From assembly GCF_003851045.1 (NCBI RefSeq), contig NZ_BFBX01000083.1, positions 103,241-143,501 on the forward strand: 40,261 bases of DNA, given 5' to 3'. The stretch's first letter is position 1; each line of letters opens with the position of its first letter. Below, in pieces: positions 9,131 to 17,121 of the stretch. A program made the position numbers and the translations under genes. The DNA is from Paenibacillus sp. 598K (GTDB lineage: Bacteria > Bacillota > Bacilli > Paenibacillales > Paenibacillaceae). The notes under the pieces are model-generated. The model ran no database searches, was not told the origin of the DNA, and saw nothing but the letters and a program-made list of their open reading frames with translations.

Positions 9131-9688
9131 GTGTCCAGACAGTATCAATCGATCGTCCTGGTCGGCTTCATGGGAACCGGCAAATCATCGGTCAGCCGCT
9201 CGCTCGCCGAACGGATCGGCTATGAGCGGGTTGATCTGGATGAGGCGATCGAACGGCGGGAGCGCTGCTCGATCGCCGAGTTGTTCGCGGAGCGCGGCGA
9301 GACGGCCTTCCGCGAGCTAGAGCGCGATGTGCTGCGCGAGCTGATGTTGCGGCCAGCGCGTCAGGTGATCGCTACCGGAGGCGGCGCCGTGTTGAGGGCG
9401 GACAACCGCGAGACGATGAGGGAGCGTGGCTGGGTTGTGGCGCTCACAGCCGATGCGGAGCGGATCATCGCCAGAGTGAGCGCCGATACTTCGCGTCCGC
9501 TCTTGCAGGGCGATGTGAGGAGGCGTGTGACGGAGCTGTTGGAGCAGCGCAAGCATGCCTACGACTTCGCCGATCTGAAGCTCGACACGACCCGCCTGAG
9601 CGTAACGGAGGTCACCGACCGGATCATCGGCGCCTGGCAGCGGCTGACGTCGGCAGACGGCGCGGACCATCCGCGTGCAAACCATTAA
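9131..9688 (+). CDS. aroK: Shikimate kinase
   Basis: This 185-residue P-loop kinase phosphorylates shikimate to shikimate 3-phosphate, the fifth step of chorismate synthesis. Walker A is GFMGTGKSS near residue 13; DLDEAIERR carries the shikimate-binding Asp, FRELE the conserved Arg, and ATGGGAVLR the Gly-rich Walker B loop with a substrate-contacting Arg. The LID region contains DTSRPLL with its ATP-binding Arg. The GTG at 9131 is preceded by AAGAGGTG at seven bases; a TTG two codons upstream is an alternative. It is 18 bases upstream of aroA, whose enzyme uses its product, so the two are almost certainly co-transcribed. Confidence 0.93.
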   Translation: MSRQYQSIVLVGFMGTGKSSVSRSLAERIGYERVDLDEAIERRERCSIAELFAERGETAFRELERDVLRELMLRPARQVIATGGGAVLRADNRETMRERGWVVALTADAERIIARVSADTSRPLLQGDVRRRVTELLEQRKHAYDFADLKLDTTRLSVTEVTDRIIGAWQRLTSADGADHPRANH

Positions 9689-9706
9689 AAAGGGGAACAA
9701 TCCAAT

Positions 9707-11002
9707 ATGACAGATGTAATCGTGACACCAACGCCCAAGCTCACAGGCGAGCTGCAGGCGCTATCTTCCAAAAACTACACCACGCGCTACTTGTTGGTCG
9801 CGGCGCTTGCCGAGGGCACGAGCACGATCTACTACCCGGCTCACAGCGAGGACAGCGACGCGATGCGTCGTTGCATCCGCGATCTGGGCGCGACGGTGGA
9901 GGAGGACGAGGAGAAGATCACCATCACTGGCTTTGGCGCCAAGCCGACGCCTAAGGTCGAGCTAGATGTGGGCAATGCCGGCGCGGTGCTCCGCTTCCTG
10001 ATGGCGATTGCCTGCCTAGGCGAGGACGTCACCTTTATTAACCGGTACCCGGACTCGCTAGGAAAGCGGCCGCATGACGATCTGATCGATGCGCTCGAGC
10101 AGATGGGCGCGCGCATCGAGCATCAGTCGGGCAAGCTGCCGATCCGCATCGAGGGCGGACAGCTCAGAGGCGGCAAGATTGCCGTCTCGGGCAATGTCAG
10201 CTCGCAGTTCCTGAGCGCGCTGCTGTTCCTGACGCCGCTGCTGGCGGAGGACAGCGAGATCGAGGTGCTGCATGATCTGAAGTCCAAGGTCGTCGTCGGC
10301 CAGACGCTAGAGGTGCTGGAGCAGGCGGGCATCGTCATCGAGGCGAGCGAGGATCTGATGCACTACAAGGTGAAGGGCAATCAGCGCTACGAAGCCAAGA
10401 AGTATGTCGTCCAAGGCGACTATCCGGGCTCGGCGGCGGTACTGGCAGCCGCAGCCGTCACCCGCTCGGACGTGACGCTGCATCGTTTGGAGGAGCACAG
10501 CAAGCAAGGCGAGCGCGCTATCGTCGATGTACTGAAGATGATGGAGGTGCCGCTCTCCCATCAGAACGGCACGGTGCATGTGCTTGGCAACGGCAAGCTG
10601 AAGGCTGTCGAGTTCGATGGCGACATGGCGACCGACGCCGTGCTGGCGATGGTGGCGGCGGCTGTATTCGCCGAAGGCACCTCCCGCTTCTACAACGTCG
10701 AGAATCTGCGTTACAAGGAATGCGACCGCATCACCGACTATCTGGCGGAGCTGCGCAAGGCGGGAGCCAACGTAGAGGAGCGCCAGAGCGAGATTATCGT
10801 GCACGGTCGTCCCGAGGGCGTGGAGGGCGGCGTCGAGATCGATGCGCATTACGACCATCGGGTTATCATGGCGCTGACTGTCGTCGGTCTGCGCGCAGAG
10901 CAGCCGATCCGTATCAAGGACGCCCACCATGTCGCCAAATCGTATCCGATCTACTTTGACCATCTGAAGGCGCTCGGCGCCCAGGTAGAGTGGGTCGACT
11001 AA
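9707..11002 (+). CDS. aroA: EPSP synthase (3-phosphoshikimate 1-carboxyvinyltransferase), divergent
   Basis: This 431-residue enzyme joins PEP to shikimate 3-phosphate. Catalytic residues of the family are visible: K22 and R27 in SSKNYTTR, the Asp in GDMATDAVLAM (E. coli D313), KE in RYKECDRI (E341), DHR in HYDHRV (R386), and the Lys in VAKSYP (K411). The sequence is divergent at positions that contact substrate or glyphosate. Position 23, normally Ser, is Asn, and the usual GNAGTAMRP or GNSGT loop reads GNAGAVLRF (residues 89-97). The ATG at 9707 follows AAAAAGGGGA. It lies directly behind aroK. Function is well supported; class and inhibitor response are open. Confidence 0.9.
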   Translation: MTDVIVTPTPKLTGELQALSSKNYTTRYLLVAALAEGTSTIYYPAHSEDSDAMRRCIRDLGATVEEDEEKITITGFGAKPTPKVELDVGNAGAVLRFLMAIACLGEDVTFINRYPDSLGKRPHDDLIDALEQMGARIEHQSGKLPIRIEGGQLRGGKIAVSGNVSSQFLSALLFLTPLLAEDSEIEVLHDLKSKVVVGQTLEVLEQAGIVIEASEDLMHYKVKGNQRYEAKKYVVQGDYPGSAAVLAAAAVTRSDVTLHRLEEHSKQGERAIVDVLKMMEVPLSHQNGTVHVLGNGKLKAVEFDGDMATDAVLAMVAAAVFAEGTSRFYNVENLRYKECDRITDYLAELRKAGANVEERQSEIIVHGRPEGVEGGVEIDAHYDHRVIMALTVVGLRAEQPIRIKDAHHVAKSYPIYFDHLKALGAQVEWVD

Positions 11003-11072
11003 CGGCGATCCGAAGATCGATTCGTGAGCGTAGGTTCTGTATGAGGGTTGTCCAAAAAAGGAGGTTATGCTC

Positions 11073-11519
11073 GTGAGCTATACCCATCCGTCCCGAGACG
11101 AGATCCGCACGATGCTCGGAGAGGCGCGCACCGTCGCTGTCGTCGGCTTGTCCGACAAGCCGGAGCGCACGTCGTACATGGTATCCGAAGCGATGCAGCA
11201 AAAGGGCTACCGGATCATCCCGGTCAACCCTGCGGCTTCCGGGCCGATCCTTGGCGAGACCTGCTATGCGTCGCTCGAGGAGATCCCGGAGCCGATCGAT
11301 ATCGTCAATGTGTTCCGACGCAGCGAGCATTGTCCGGAGATCGCCGCAGCGGCCGTCCGAATCGGCGCCAGCGTCCTCTGGCTTCAACTGGGCGTCTACA
11401 GCGAGGAAGCGGCGGAGATCGCTGCGTCCGGCGGCTTGCAGGTTGTGATGGACCGCTGCATCAAGGTTGAGGACTCGCTGCTCTGGCCGCAAGGAAAATC
11501 CAGCTCCGAGCTTGGATAA
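11073..11519 (+). CDS. CoA-binding protein (YccU-like)
   Basis: This 148-residue single-domain protein has the CoA_binding_2 Rossmann fold: TVAVVGLSDKPERTSYMV (dinucleotide-type loop), GYRIIPVNP, IDIVNVFRR and ASVLWLQLGVYSEEA, ending in MDRCIKVE. These lone domains resemble the CoA-binding part of succinyl-CoA synthetase; their physiological role is poorly known. The GTG at 11073 is chosen because AAAGGAGG lies eight bases upstream; the ATG at 11067 is only two bases from it. It follows aroA by 70 bases with no terminator seen and may be in the same transcript. Confidence 0.88.
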   Translation: MSYTHPSRDEIRTMLGEARTVAVVGLSDKPERTSYMVSEAMQQKGYRIIPVNPAASGPILGETCYASLEEIPEPIDIVNVFRRSEHCPEIAAAAVRIGASVLWLQLGVYSEEAAEIAASGGLQVVMDRCIKVEDSLLWPQGKSSSELG

Positions 11520-11610
11520 AAAACGTGACGTTCTCCCACACTAAGAGAGGCTTTTCGGGCACTGTCGACTCGAAAAGACTATCGCTTCATGCAACAGGAG
11601 GACTCACCAA
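11520..11610 (+). other. Leader before the Gln-rich gene, with inverted repeats
   Basis: AACGTGACGTT (11522-11532) is an odd-length palindrome. CTTTTCG (11551-11557) pairs with CGAAAAG (11571-11577) around a 13-base loop; no T run follows, so it is not a terminator. No convincing promoter hexamers are visible. GGAGGA precedes the ATG at 11611. Confidence 0.35.
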
Positions 11611-12246
11611 ATGAACGGAATGTCCAACCAAGGATACCAAGGCTTCCAAGCCAACAACCAATTCTCTAACCAGCAAACGAACCAATACCAGCCTGCGGGA
11701 TACGTTCAATCCCATTACCAAGGCAACATCCCGACCCAAAATGCCGGTCCTGTGATCAGCCATCTGGGCTATCAAGCGAACCAGCAACAGCAAGGCTTCC
11801 AGCCACAATCGTACCAATCAAATATGAATGGCGGCTTTGCCGGCTCGCAAGCGCAGAGCCAATACCAGCCGGTGATCTCGCGTCTGGGCTATCAAGCGGG
11901 CCAAGAGCAGTATGGACAGGCTTCGCACTTCCAGCCGCAATCGCAGCAATCGCATTACATGCCTTCGCAGTTCCAAAGCAACAGCTACCAACAGCAGCAA
12001 CCGGTCATCTCGCACCTCGGCTTCCAAGCCGGCTCCGAGACGCATAGCCCGGTGCTGCAGCATGCCCATGTAGCCGGCAACGGCCAACAAGGATATCAAT
12101 CGCAGCAAGGCGGCTTCAACATGGCGCAGGCGCATACGCCGCAAAACCCAGTGTATCAAACGACCAACGCGCAGCAACAACAAGGCCCGGTTATTTCCCA
12201 TCTGGGCTACCAAGCCGGCCAACAAGGAATGAACAACCGTTTCTAA
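11611..12246 (+). CDS. Gln/Asn/Tyr-rich repeat protein, unknown
   Basis: I do not recognise a named family. This 211-residue protein is low in complexity: rich in Gln, Gly, Ser, Asn and Tyr, without Cys, and almost without acidic residues. It carries four copies of PVIS[HR]LG[YF]QA at residues 47-56, 87-96, 131-140 and 193-202, separated by Gln-rich linkers of about 30-50 residues. No signal peptide or membrane segment is visible. The composition resembles prion-like or phase-separating proteins and some spore-coat proteins, but neither is shown. The ATG at 11611 has CAGGAGGACT upstream, and a strong terminator follows, so expression seems deliberate. Confidence 0.8.
   Translation: MNGMSNQGYQGFQANNQFSNQQTNQYQPAGYVQSHYQGNIPTQNAGPVISHLGYQANQQQQGFQPQSYQSNMNGGFAGSQAQSQYQPVISRLGYQAGQEQYGQASHFQPQSQQSHYMPSQFQSNSYQQQQPVISHLGFQAGSETHSPVLQHAHVAGNGQQGYQSQQGGFNMAQAHTPQNPVYQTTNAQQQQGPVISHLGYQAGQQGMNNRF
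11749..12216 (+). repeat. Four coding repeats of a PVIS[HR]LG[YF]QA motif
   Basis: The repeats lie at 11749-11778, 11869-11898, 12001-12030 and 12187-12216. The protein motif is conserved while synonymous codons differ between copies (CCTGTGATC, CCGGTGATC, CCGGTCATC, CCGGTTATT), which suggests selection on the peptide, not recent DNA duplication. Confidence 0.9.
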
Positions 12247-12263
12247 GGCGGCTATGGACGAGC

Positions 12264-12298
12264 AACGGCGGGCCCGCAAGGGTCCGTCGTTTTCTTTT
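12264..12298 (+). terminator. Terminator of the Gln-rich gene
   Basis: A 12-bp stem (12264-12275 / 12280-12291, two G-T pairs) closed by a GCAA tetraloop is followed by a T-rich tail TTTTCTTTT. It overlaps the -35 box of the next promoter. Confidence 0.85.
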
Positions 12299-12325
12299 GA
12301 CAAAACAAGCGTGAACGCTTACCAT
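12297..12325 (+). promoter_or_regulatory. PTS operon promoter with a palindromic operator in the spacer
   Basis: A perfect TTGACA (12297-12302) and TACCAT (12320-12325) are 17 bases apart. The spacer holds the perfect palindrome AAGCGT-GA-ACGCTT (12307-12320), placed where a dimeric repressor would exclude RNA polymerase. No regulator gene lies next to the operon. Confidence 0.6.
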
Positions 12326-12360
12326 CGAAGAATAGAATGAGAACGAAAGGGGGCGCTGAA

Positions 12361-14241
12361 TTGAACCTGATGGGCAATCTGCAGCAGCTCGGGCGCGCAT
12401 TGATGCTGCCGATGATTGTACTGCCTGCCGCCGCGGTGTTTCTGTTTCTCGGCCAGCTGCCCTGGGGCGTGATCGGGCTGCCGGGGATGGGCGAGCATTT
12501 GGCTCGCGCGGGCGATATTTTATTTTTGGTCTTGCCTTTTTTGTTTGCCGTAGGCGTCGCGCTTGGTCTGACCAACAATGCCGGCGCAGCCGGCATGGCT
12601 GCGCTGGCAGGCATGTTTATATATAGCGGGATTACCGGCTCGATGAGCGACCTGAACATACAGCCGACGATTCTGATCGGCGTGCTGATCGGCATCGTCT
12701 CCGGCTATTGCTTTGATTTGTTCAAGGAGTTTCGATTGCCGGAGTATATCCAGTTTTTTGGCGGACCGCGCTTCGTGCCGCTGTTTGTCAGCGTGCTTTC
12801 CGTTATTTTCTCGATCATGATGATCAACATTGCGCCGTATATTCAGGAAGGGCTCCATTTGCTCGGTGAGGTCGTCTCCTCGGCAGGCGGCTTCGGCGTC
12901 TTCCTGTTTGGCTTCGTTCACCGGATTCTCGCTGTCTTCGGTCTTCATCATCTGGTGAGCCACGTTTTCTGGTTCCAGGTGGGCGGCTATGAGACGGACA
13001 ACGGGACGCTTGTCTACGGTGATCTCGTCCGTTTCTTCGCGGGCGACCCGACGGCAGGCGCGTATATGGCCGGTCTCTATCCGACGATGATGTTCGCTTT
13101 GCCGGCGATCGCTTTCGCCATCATCCAGGAGGCACGCGAGGATCTCAAGCCCAAGGTCCGCAAGACGTTTATGTCGGCCGCTCTGGCCTCGTTTCTGACC
13201 GGGGTGACGGAGCCGATCGAGTTTGCTTTTCTGTTCGTGGCTCCGTATTTGTTCGTCGTGCATGCCATTCTCTCGGGGCTGGTCATGTGGCTGACTTATG
13301 AGTTGGGTATCCTGCACGGCTTTTCGTTCTCCGCGGGGGCGATCGACTATGTCATCAACCTGCATCTGTCGACGCGCGGCTGGCTGCTGCTGCCGATCGG
13401 GCTTGTGTTCGGATTCCTCTACTATATTATGTTTCGCTGGGCGATCTGGCGCTTCCGCATCCCGACGCCGGGACGCGAGGAGGGCTCGCAGCTCGATGAG
13501 TGGGCCGGCGATATCCCGTATCGCGCGCCGCTTATCCTGCAGGCGATCGGCGGCAAGGAGAACATCGTCCAGATGGAGGCTTGCATCACGCGTCTGCGGC
13601 TCAAGCTCAGCAATGACAAGCTGCTCGACATCAACGCGCTGCGCAACCTGGGGGCTGCGGGCGTCATCCGCTTGGGCGGCGGCAATGTGCAGGTCGTCTT
13701 CGGCACCTTCTCCGAGCTGATCCGCGAAGAGATGATGAAGACGCTGAAGCGGGATCTCACACAGGTGTCCTTCTCCTCGCCGATACAAGGCAAGATGATC
13801 CCGCTCGACGAGGTGCCCGATCAGATCTTCGCCGACGAGCTGGTAGGCAAAGGCGTCGCCTTTATGCCGGAGCGCGGTGAGCTGGTCGCTCCGGTCGACG
13901 GCACCGTCATCCATATCTATCCGACGATGCATGCGGTAGGGATCCGCACCGCTGAAGGGCTGGAGGTGCTGCTGCATATCGGCATCGACACGTCGCAGAT
14001 GGGAGGCCGGGGCTTCTCCGCCGTCGTCCGCGAGGGAGACAAGGTCAAGACCGGGCAGCTGCTCATTCGCTTTGACCTGCAGAAGGTTCGCAAGGGGTGC
14101 AAGTCGTTGGCCACGCCAATGGTCATTACCAATTCAGACCGTGTCAGATCGTGGAGCTACGCTCCGTTCAAGAGTGTTAAGAAGGGTCAGGCATCAATCA
14201 TGTCCGTCGTGCTCAAAGAGAGAAAGGGTGGGGGAGATTGA
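12361..14241 (+). CDS. PTS EIICBA permease, N-acetylglucosamine/glucose family
   Basis: This 626-residue fused PTS permease imports and phosphorylates a sugar. Residues 1-370 are the membrane EIIC domain with about ten hydrophobic segments; GLHHLVSHVFWFQVGGYE resembles NagE-type more than PtsG-type permeases, and TGVTEPIEFAFLF is the family sugar-site motif. EIIB follows with the phospho-Cys in MEACITRLRL, then EIIA with LLHIGIDT carrying the phospho-His. The TTG at 12361 has AAAGGGGG eight bases upstream; an ATG at 12337 lacks one. The stop overlaps the ptsI start (TTGA). GlcNAc is the likelier substrate, glucose the alternative. Confidence 0.92.
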   Translation: MNLMGNLQQLGRALMLPMIVLPAAAVFLFLGQLPWGVIGLPGMGEHLARAGDILFLVLPFLFAVGVALGLTNNAGAAGMAALAGMFIYSGITGSMSDLNIQPTILIGVLIGIVSGYCFDLFKEFRLPEYIQFFGGPRFVPLFVSVLSVIFSIMMINIAPYIQEGLHLLGEVVSSAGGFGVFLFGFVHRILAVFGLHHLVSHVFWFQVGGYETDNGTLVYGDLVRFFAGDPTAGAYMAGLYPTMMFALPAIAFAIIQEAREDLKPKVRKTFMSAALASFLTGVTEPIEFAFLFVAPYLFVVHAILSGLVMWLTYELGILHGFSFSAGAIDYVINLHLSTRGWLLLPIGLVFGFLYYIMFRWAIWRFRIPTPGREEGSQLDEWAGDIPYRAPLILQAIGGKENIVQMEACITRLRLKLSNDKLLDINALRNLGAAGVIRLGGGNVQVVFGTFSELIREEMMKTLKRDLTQVSFSSPIQGKMIPLDEVPDQIFADELVGKGVAFMPERGELVAPVDGTVIHIYPTMHAVGIRTAEGLEVLLHIGIDTSQMGGRGFSAVVREGDKVKTGQLLIRFDLQKVRKGCKSLATPMVITNSDRVRSWSYAPFKSVKKGQASIMSVVLKERKGGGD

Positions 14242-16013
14242 CCATTATTCAAGGAATAGGAGCGTCTGCAGGTATCGCGATCGGCAAGTCTTTCGTGCTG
14301 CCGGGATGGGAATGGGATTTGCCGGATCAAAAAATCGACGTCGCCGATCTGGCCAAGGAGTTCGACCGCCTGTACGAAGGCATCAAGACGTCCAAGGATG
14401 AGATCGAGCAGATGAAGGGCGAGCTGCGCGAGGTGGTCGGCTCGGACGAGACGCATATTTTCGACGCGCATATCGCGATCCTCGACGATCCCGTCTTCAT
14501 GAATGAGGTGCAGGGCATCATCCAGCGGCAGTACAAAGCGGCGGAGGTGGCGGTTAAGGAAGCGATCGATCACTTCGTGACGATGTTCGACCTGCTTGAT
14601 GACGAATACATGAAGGAACGCGCGCTCGACATCAAGGATGTTGGCAACCGGCTCCTGAAGCATCTGCTCGGCGCGCCGGAGATCAAGCTGCCGACCGATA
14701 CCCAGCCATTTATCCTTGTCGCCAAGGAGCTTTCGCCTTCTCAGCTAGCCCATCTCAACCCGAAGCATGTGCTCGGCATTGTCACGCTGGCGGGGAGCAC
14801 AACCTCCCACTCGGCGATTATGGCGCGGGCGCTTGGCATTCCGCTCGTCGTCGGACTCGAGAACAAGCTGACAGAGCCGATTCAGACAGGGGAGATGATG
14901 GTCATCGACGGACAGAGCGGCCAAGTGATCCTGGACCCTGCCGAGAGGGTAATGGAGCAGTTCGCGCGAGCCCAGGAGGCGCAGCACGAAGCCAAAAACA
15001 AACTAAAGCAGCTCGCTGGCTTCCGGTCGGTTACGCCGGACGGCAAAGAGATCGAGCTGGCTGCCAACATCAGCTCGCTGAAGGAGCTTGACGTAGCCTT
15101 GCCTGTGGGGGCGCTTGGCGTCGGTTTGTTCCGGACGGAGTTTCTGTATATGGATCGGCTCGATTTTCCGGGGGAAGAGGAGCAATTTGAGGTGTACAAG
15201 AGCGTGGCGGAGAAGCTGGGCGAGGATACGGTCATCATCCGTACGCTCGATATCGGCGGCGACAAGCAGTTGGACTACTTCAACATCGCTGAGGAGGACA
15301 ATCCGTTCCTGGGCTACCGGGCCATCCGTATCTCGCTCGACCGCAAGGATTTGCTCAAGACCCAATCGCGGGCAATCCTGAGAGCAAGCCGGTACGGGCA
15401 TGTGAAGATGATGTTCCCGCTTATCTCGTCGGTCGAGGAAGTGCGAGCGGCCAAGGCCGTGCTGGAGGAGGCCAAGCAGGAGCTGCTGGACGAAGGGCTG
15501 CCGTTTAATCCGCACCTGCAGGTCGGCGTCATGATCGAGGTGCCGGCGGCGGCGGCGATCGCCGATCTGCTGGCGGAGGAGGTCGACTTTTTTAGCATCG
15601 GCACCAATGACCTCGTGCAGTTCGTGCTCGCCGTCGACCGGATGAACGATCAGATCGCCCATCTATACGAGCCGTATCACCCGGCGGTGTTGCGGATGCT
15701 TAAGATGACGGTGGATGCCGCGAAGCGGCGGGGCATCCCGGTCGGCGTGTGCGGGGAGATGGCAGGCGATACATTGGCGCTGCCGATCTGGCTCGGACTT
15801 GATGTCGACGAGCTGAGCATGAGCGCGCCTGCCATCCTGCACATCAAGGAACGGCTGTTGCAGACCAAGCAATCGGACTGCCGTCAGCTGCTGGAGCTGC
15901 TGCTCTCCTGCCGCACCAGTAGGGAGATGCGGCAGCAGTTGGAGAGCTTCAGACGAGCTGTCGGCGCTCCGGAGGAGACGCCAGTCTCGGTCTGCAAGCC
16001 GCTGCGCTCCTAG
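14238..16013 (+). CDS. ptsI: PTS enzyme I (PEP-protein phosphotransferase)
   Basis: Enzyme I takes phosphate from PEP and passes it to HPr, feeding all PTS permeases. The 591-residue protein has the N-terminal HPr-binding/phospho-His domain with TTSHSAIMARAL (active His), the PEP-binding barrel with GVGLFRTEFLYM and GTNDLVQFVLAVDR, and the catalytic Cys in VGVCGEMAGD. The TTG start at 14238 overlaps the stop of the permease gene, indicating translational coupling. The C-terminus extends slightly past the usual end (GAPEETPVSVCKPLRS). The usual partner ptsH is not adjacent, so HPr must be encoded outside this operon. Confidence 0.95.
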   Translation: MTIIQGIGASAGIAIGKSFVLPGWEWDLPDQKIDVADLAKEFDRLYEGIKTSKDEIEQMKGELREVVGSDETHIFDAHIAILDDPVFMNEVQGIIQRQYKAAEVAVKEAIDHFVTMFDLLDDEYMKERALDIKDVGNRLLKHLLGAPEIKLPTDTQPFILVAKELSPSQLAHLNPKHVLGIVTLAGSTTSHSAIMARALGIPLVVGLENKLTEPIQTGEMMVIDGQSGQVILDPAERVMEQFARAQEAQHEAKNKLKQLAGFRSVTPDGKEIELAANISSLKELDVALPVGALGVGLFRTEFLYMDRLDFPGEEEQFEVYKSVAEKLGEDTVIIRTLDIGGDKQLDYFNIAEEDNPFLGYRAIRISLDRKDLLKTQSRAILRASRYGHVKMMFPLISSVEEVRAAKAVLEEAKQELLDEGLPFNPHLQVGVMIEVPAAAAIADLLAEEVDFFSIGTNDLVQFVLAVDRMNDQIAHLYEPYHPAVLRMLKMTVDAAKRRGIPVGVCGEMAGDTLALPIWLGLDVDELSMSAPAILHIKERLLQTKQSDCRQLLELLLSCRTSREMRQQLESFRRAVGAPEETPVSVCKPLRS

Positions 16014-16534
16014 CGCTGTCTGAGCGCGTCTACGAACGCCTTGGCATAAGGCGGCAGGTCTGGCGGACGGCGGGAGGAGACGATATGACCATCGACGACG
16101 ACCGCTTCGTCCACCCAGGTCGCGCCGGCGTTTTCCATGTCGTCGCGGATGCCCGGCGTCGACGTGACGGTGCGACCTTCGAGAATGCGCGCCGAGATGA
16201 GCACCCAGCCGGCGTGGCAGATCTGACCGATCGGCTTGCCGTCCTTGTCCATCTCGCGGATCAGCTCGAGCACCTTCGGGTAGCGGCGCAGCTTGTCTGG
16301 CGCCCAGCCGCCGGGGACGAGGATGCCATCATGATCGGCGCTGTTCACCTCGTCGAAGGCGAGATCGGCGACAGCGGGGACACCGTATTTGCCGATATGC
16401 TTTTTGCCCTTCTCCGGTCCGGCGAACAGGACAGTCGCGCCTTCCTCGCGGACGCGGTAGACGGGATACCATAATTCCAGATCTTCGAACTCATCATCAA
16501 GCAGACAGATAACAGACTTATCCGATAGTGACAT
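16010..16534 (-). CDS. DJ-1/PfpI family protein
   Basis: This 174-residue cytosolic protein has the flavodoxin-like DJ-1/PfpI fold. EFEDLELWYP holds the conserved Glu, GILVPGGWAPD the Gly-rich turn, and QICHAGWVLISA the nucleophilic elbow Cys followed by His. Relatives (YraA, YhbO, PfpI) are described as stress-related amidases or deglycases, which remains debated. The ATG at 16534 has AGGAGGT eight bases upstream. It is convergent with ptsI; the two stop codons overlap by a few bases, so no separate terminator exists between them. Confidence 0.9.
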   Translation of the reverse strand: MSLSDKSVICLLDDEFEDLELWYPVYRVREEGATVLFAGPEKGKKHIGKYGVPAVADLAFDEVNSADHDGILVPGGWAPDKLRRYPKVLELIREMDKDGKPIGQICHAGWVLISARILEGRTVTSTPGIRDDMENAGATWVDEAVVVDGHIVSSRRPPDLPPYAKAFVDALRQR

Positions 16535-16598
16535 CGATAATACCTCCTAGACGGGATGTATGGGATAACCCAAACCTTATTGTACTGAAGGAGAGGCT

Positions 16599-17021
16599 AT
16601 GAAGCAAACCAATCACTCCCCCCGTTCCTGGTGGCGCTGGCTTCCAGCGTTGTTGTGGATGGGTGTTATTTTCTGGCTGTCCTCCCGCACCGGCGATCAG
16701 CTCGGCGGGATTATGCCCTGGTTCCAGAAGCTTTTGCCATTTATGCAGAGCTTCGACTGGGGTCATTTTGTTGCCTACTTTATCCTTGCCTTTTTGCTCG
16801 CTTACGGCTTTGGCGCGCGAGCGCTGCGCTGGCGCGTGCGCCTGCTGGTCGTGCTGCTCTGCGTCCTGTACGGAGTGAGCGACGAATATCATCAGTCGTT
16901 TGTTGATGGACGTACGCCCGATGCTAATGACATCCGTAACGACGGCATTGGCGCTCTACTGGCGATGCTTGCTCTGAGTGTGCCGATGATTCGGCGTCGT
17001 TGGACCCGATTCGGGCGTTAA
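16599..17021 (+). CDS. VanZ-like membrane protein
   Basis: This 140-residue protein has about four hydrophobic segments and the VanZ-like motifs: WMGVIFWLSS in segment 1, HFVAYFILAFLLAYGF in the second, and the polar signature DEYHQSFVDGRTPDANDIRNDGIGA, which marks the family. VanZ itself gives low-level teicoplanin resistance; chromosomal homologues like this are common in Bacillota and of unknown function. GAAGGAGAGG precedes the ATG. The basic tail (IRRRWTRFGR) should lie in the cytosol. It is divergent from the PfpI gene with only 64 bases between. Confidence 0.87.
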   Translation: MKQTNHSPRSWWRWLPALLWMGVIFWLSSRTGDQLGGIMPWFQKLLPFMQSFDWGHFVAYFILAFLLAYGFGARALRWRVRLLVVLLCVLYGVSDEYHQSFVDGRTPDANDIRNDGIGALLAMLALSVPMIRRRWTRFGR

Positions 17022-17121
17022 GTGGGTCGGATAACAGAAAATTACAAGCAGAACGAGCAGGAAATAAGGCGAACGGGGTCGAATAATGTTCGTATACCAA
17101 TTTCTAAAGGGGTGGGCCGCT

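Noticed and set aside
11749..12216. Regularly spaced repeats as a CRISPR array
   Set aside because: Repeats are in frame within one coding sequence, differ in synonymous codons and have unequal spacers; no cas genes are present.
12312..12325. cre-like sequence in the PTS promoter
   Set aside because: It lacks one base between the TG and CG parts of the cre consensus; the perfect 14-bp palindrome explains the sequence better.
12520..13977. Minus-strand frame of 485 codons opposite the PTS permease
   Set aside because: It is antisense to a recognisable EIICBA and is rich in His, Arg, Asp and Gln as expected for a reverse frame of a membrane protein gene.
17080..17092. LexA-box-like CGAATAATGTTCG before the Cys-motif gene
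   Set aside because: The spacer is three bases and one half-site is CGAAT; the Bacillus LexA box needs CGAAC-N4-GTTCG.
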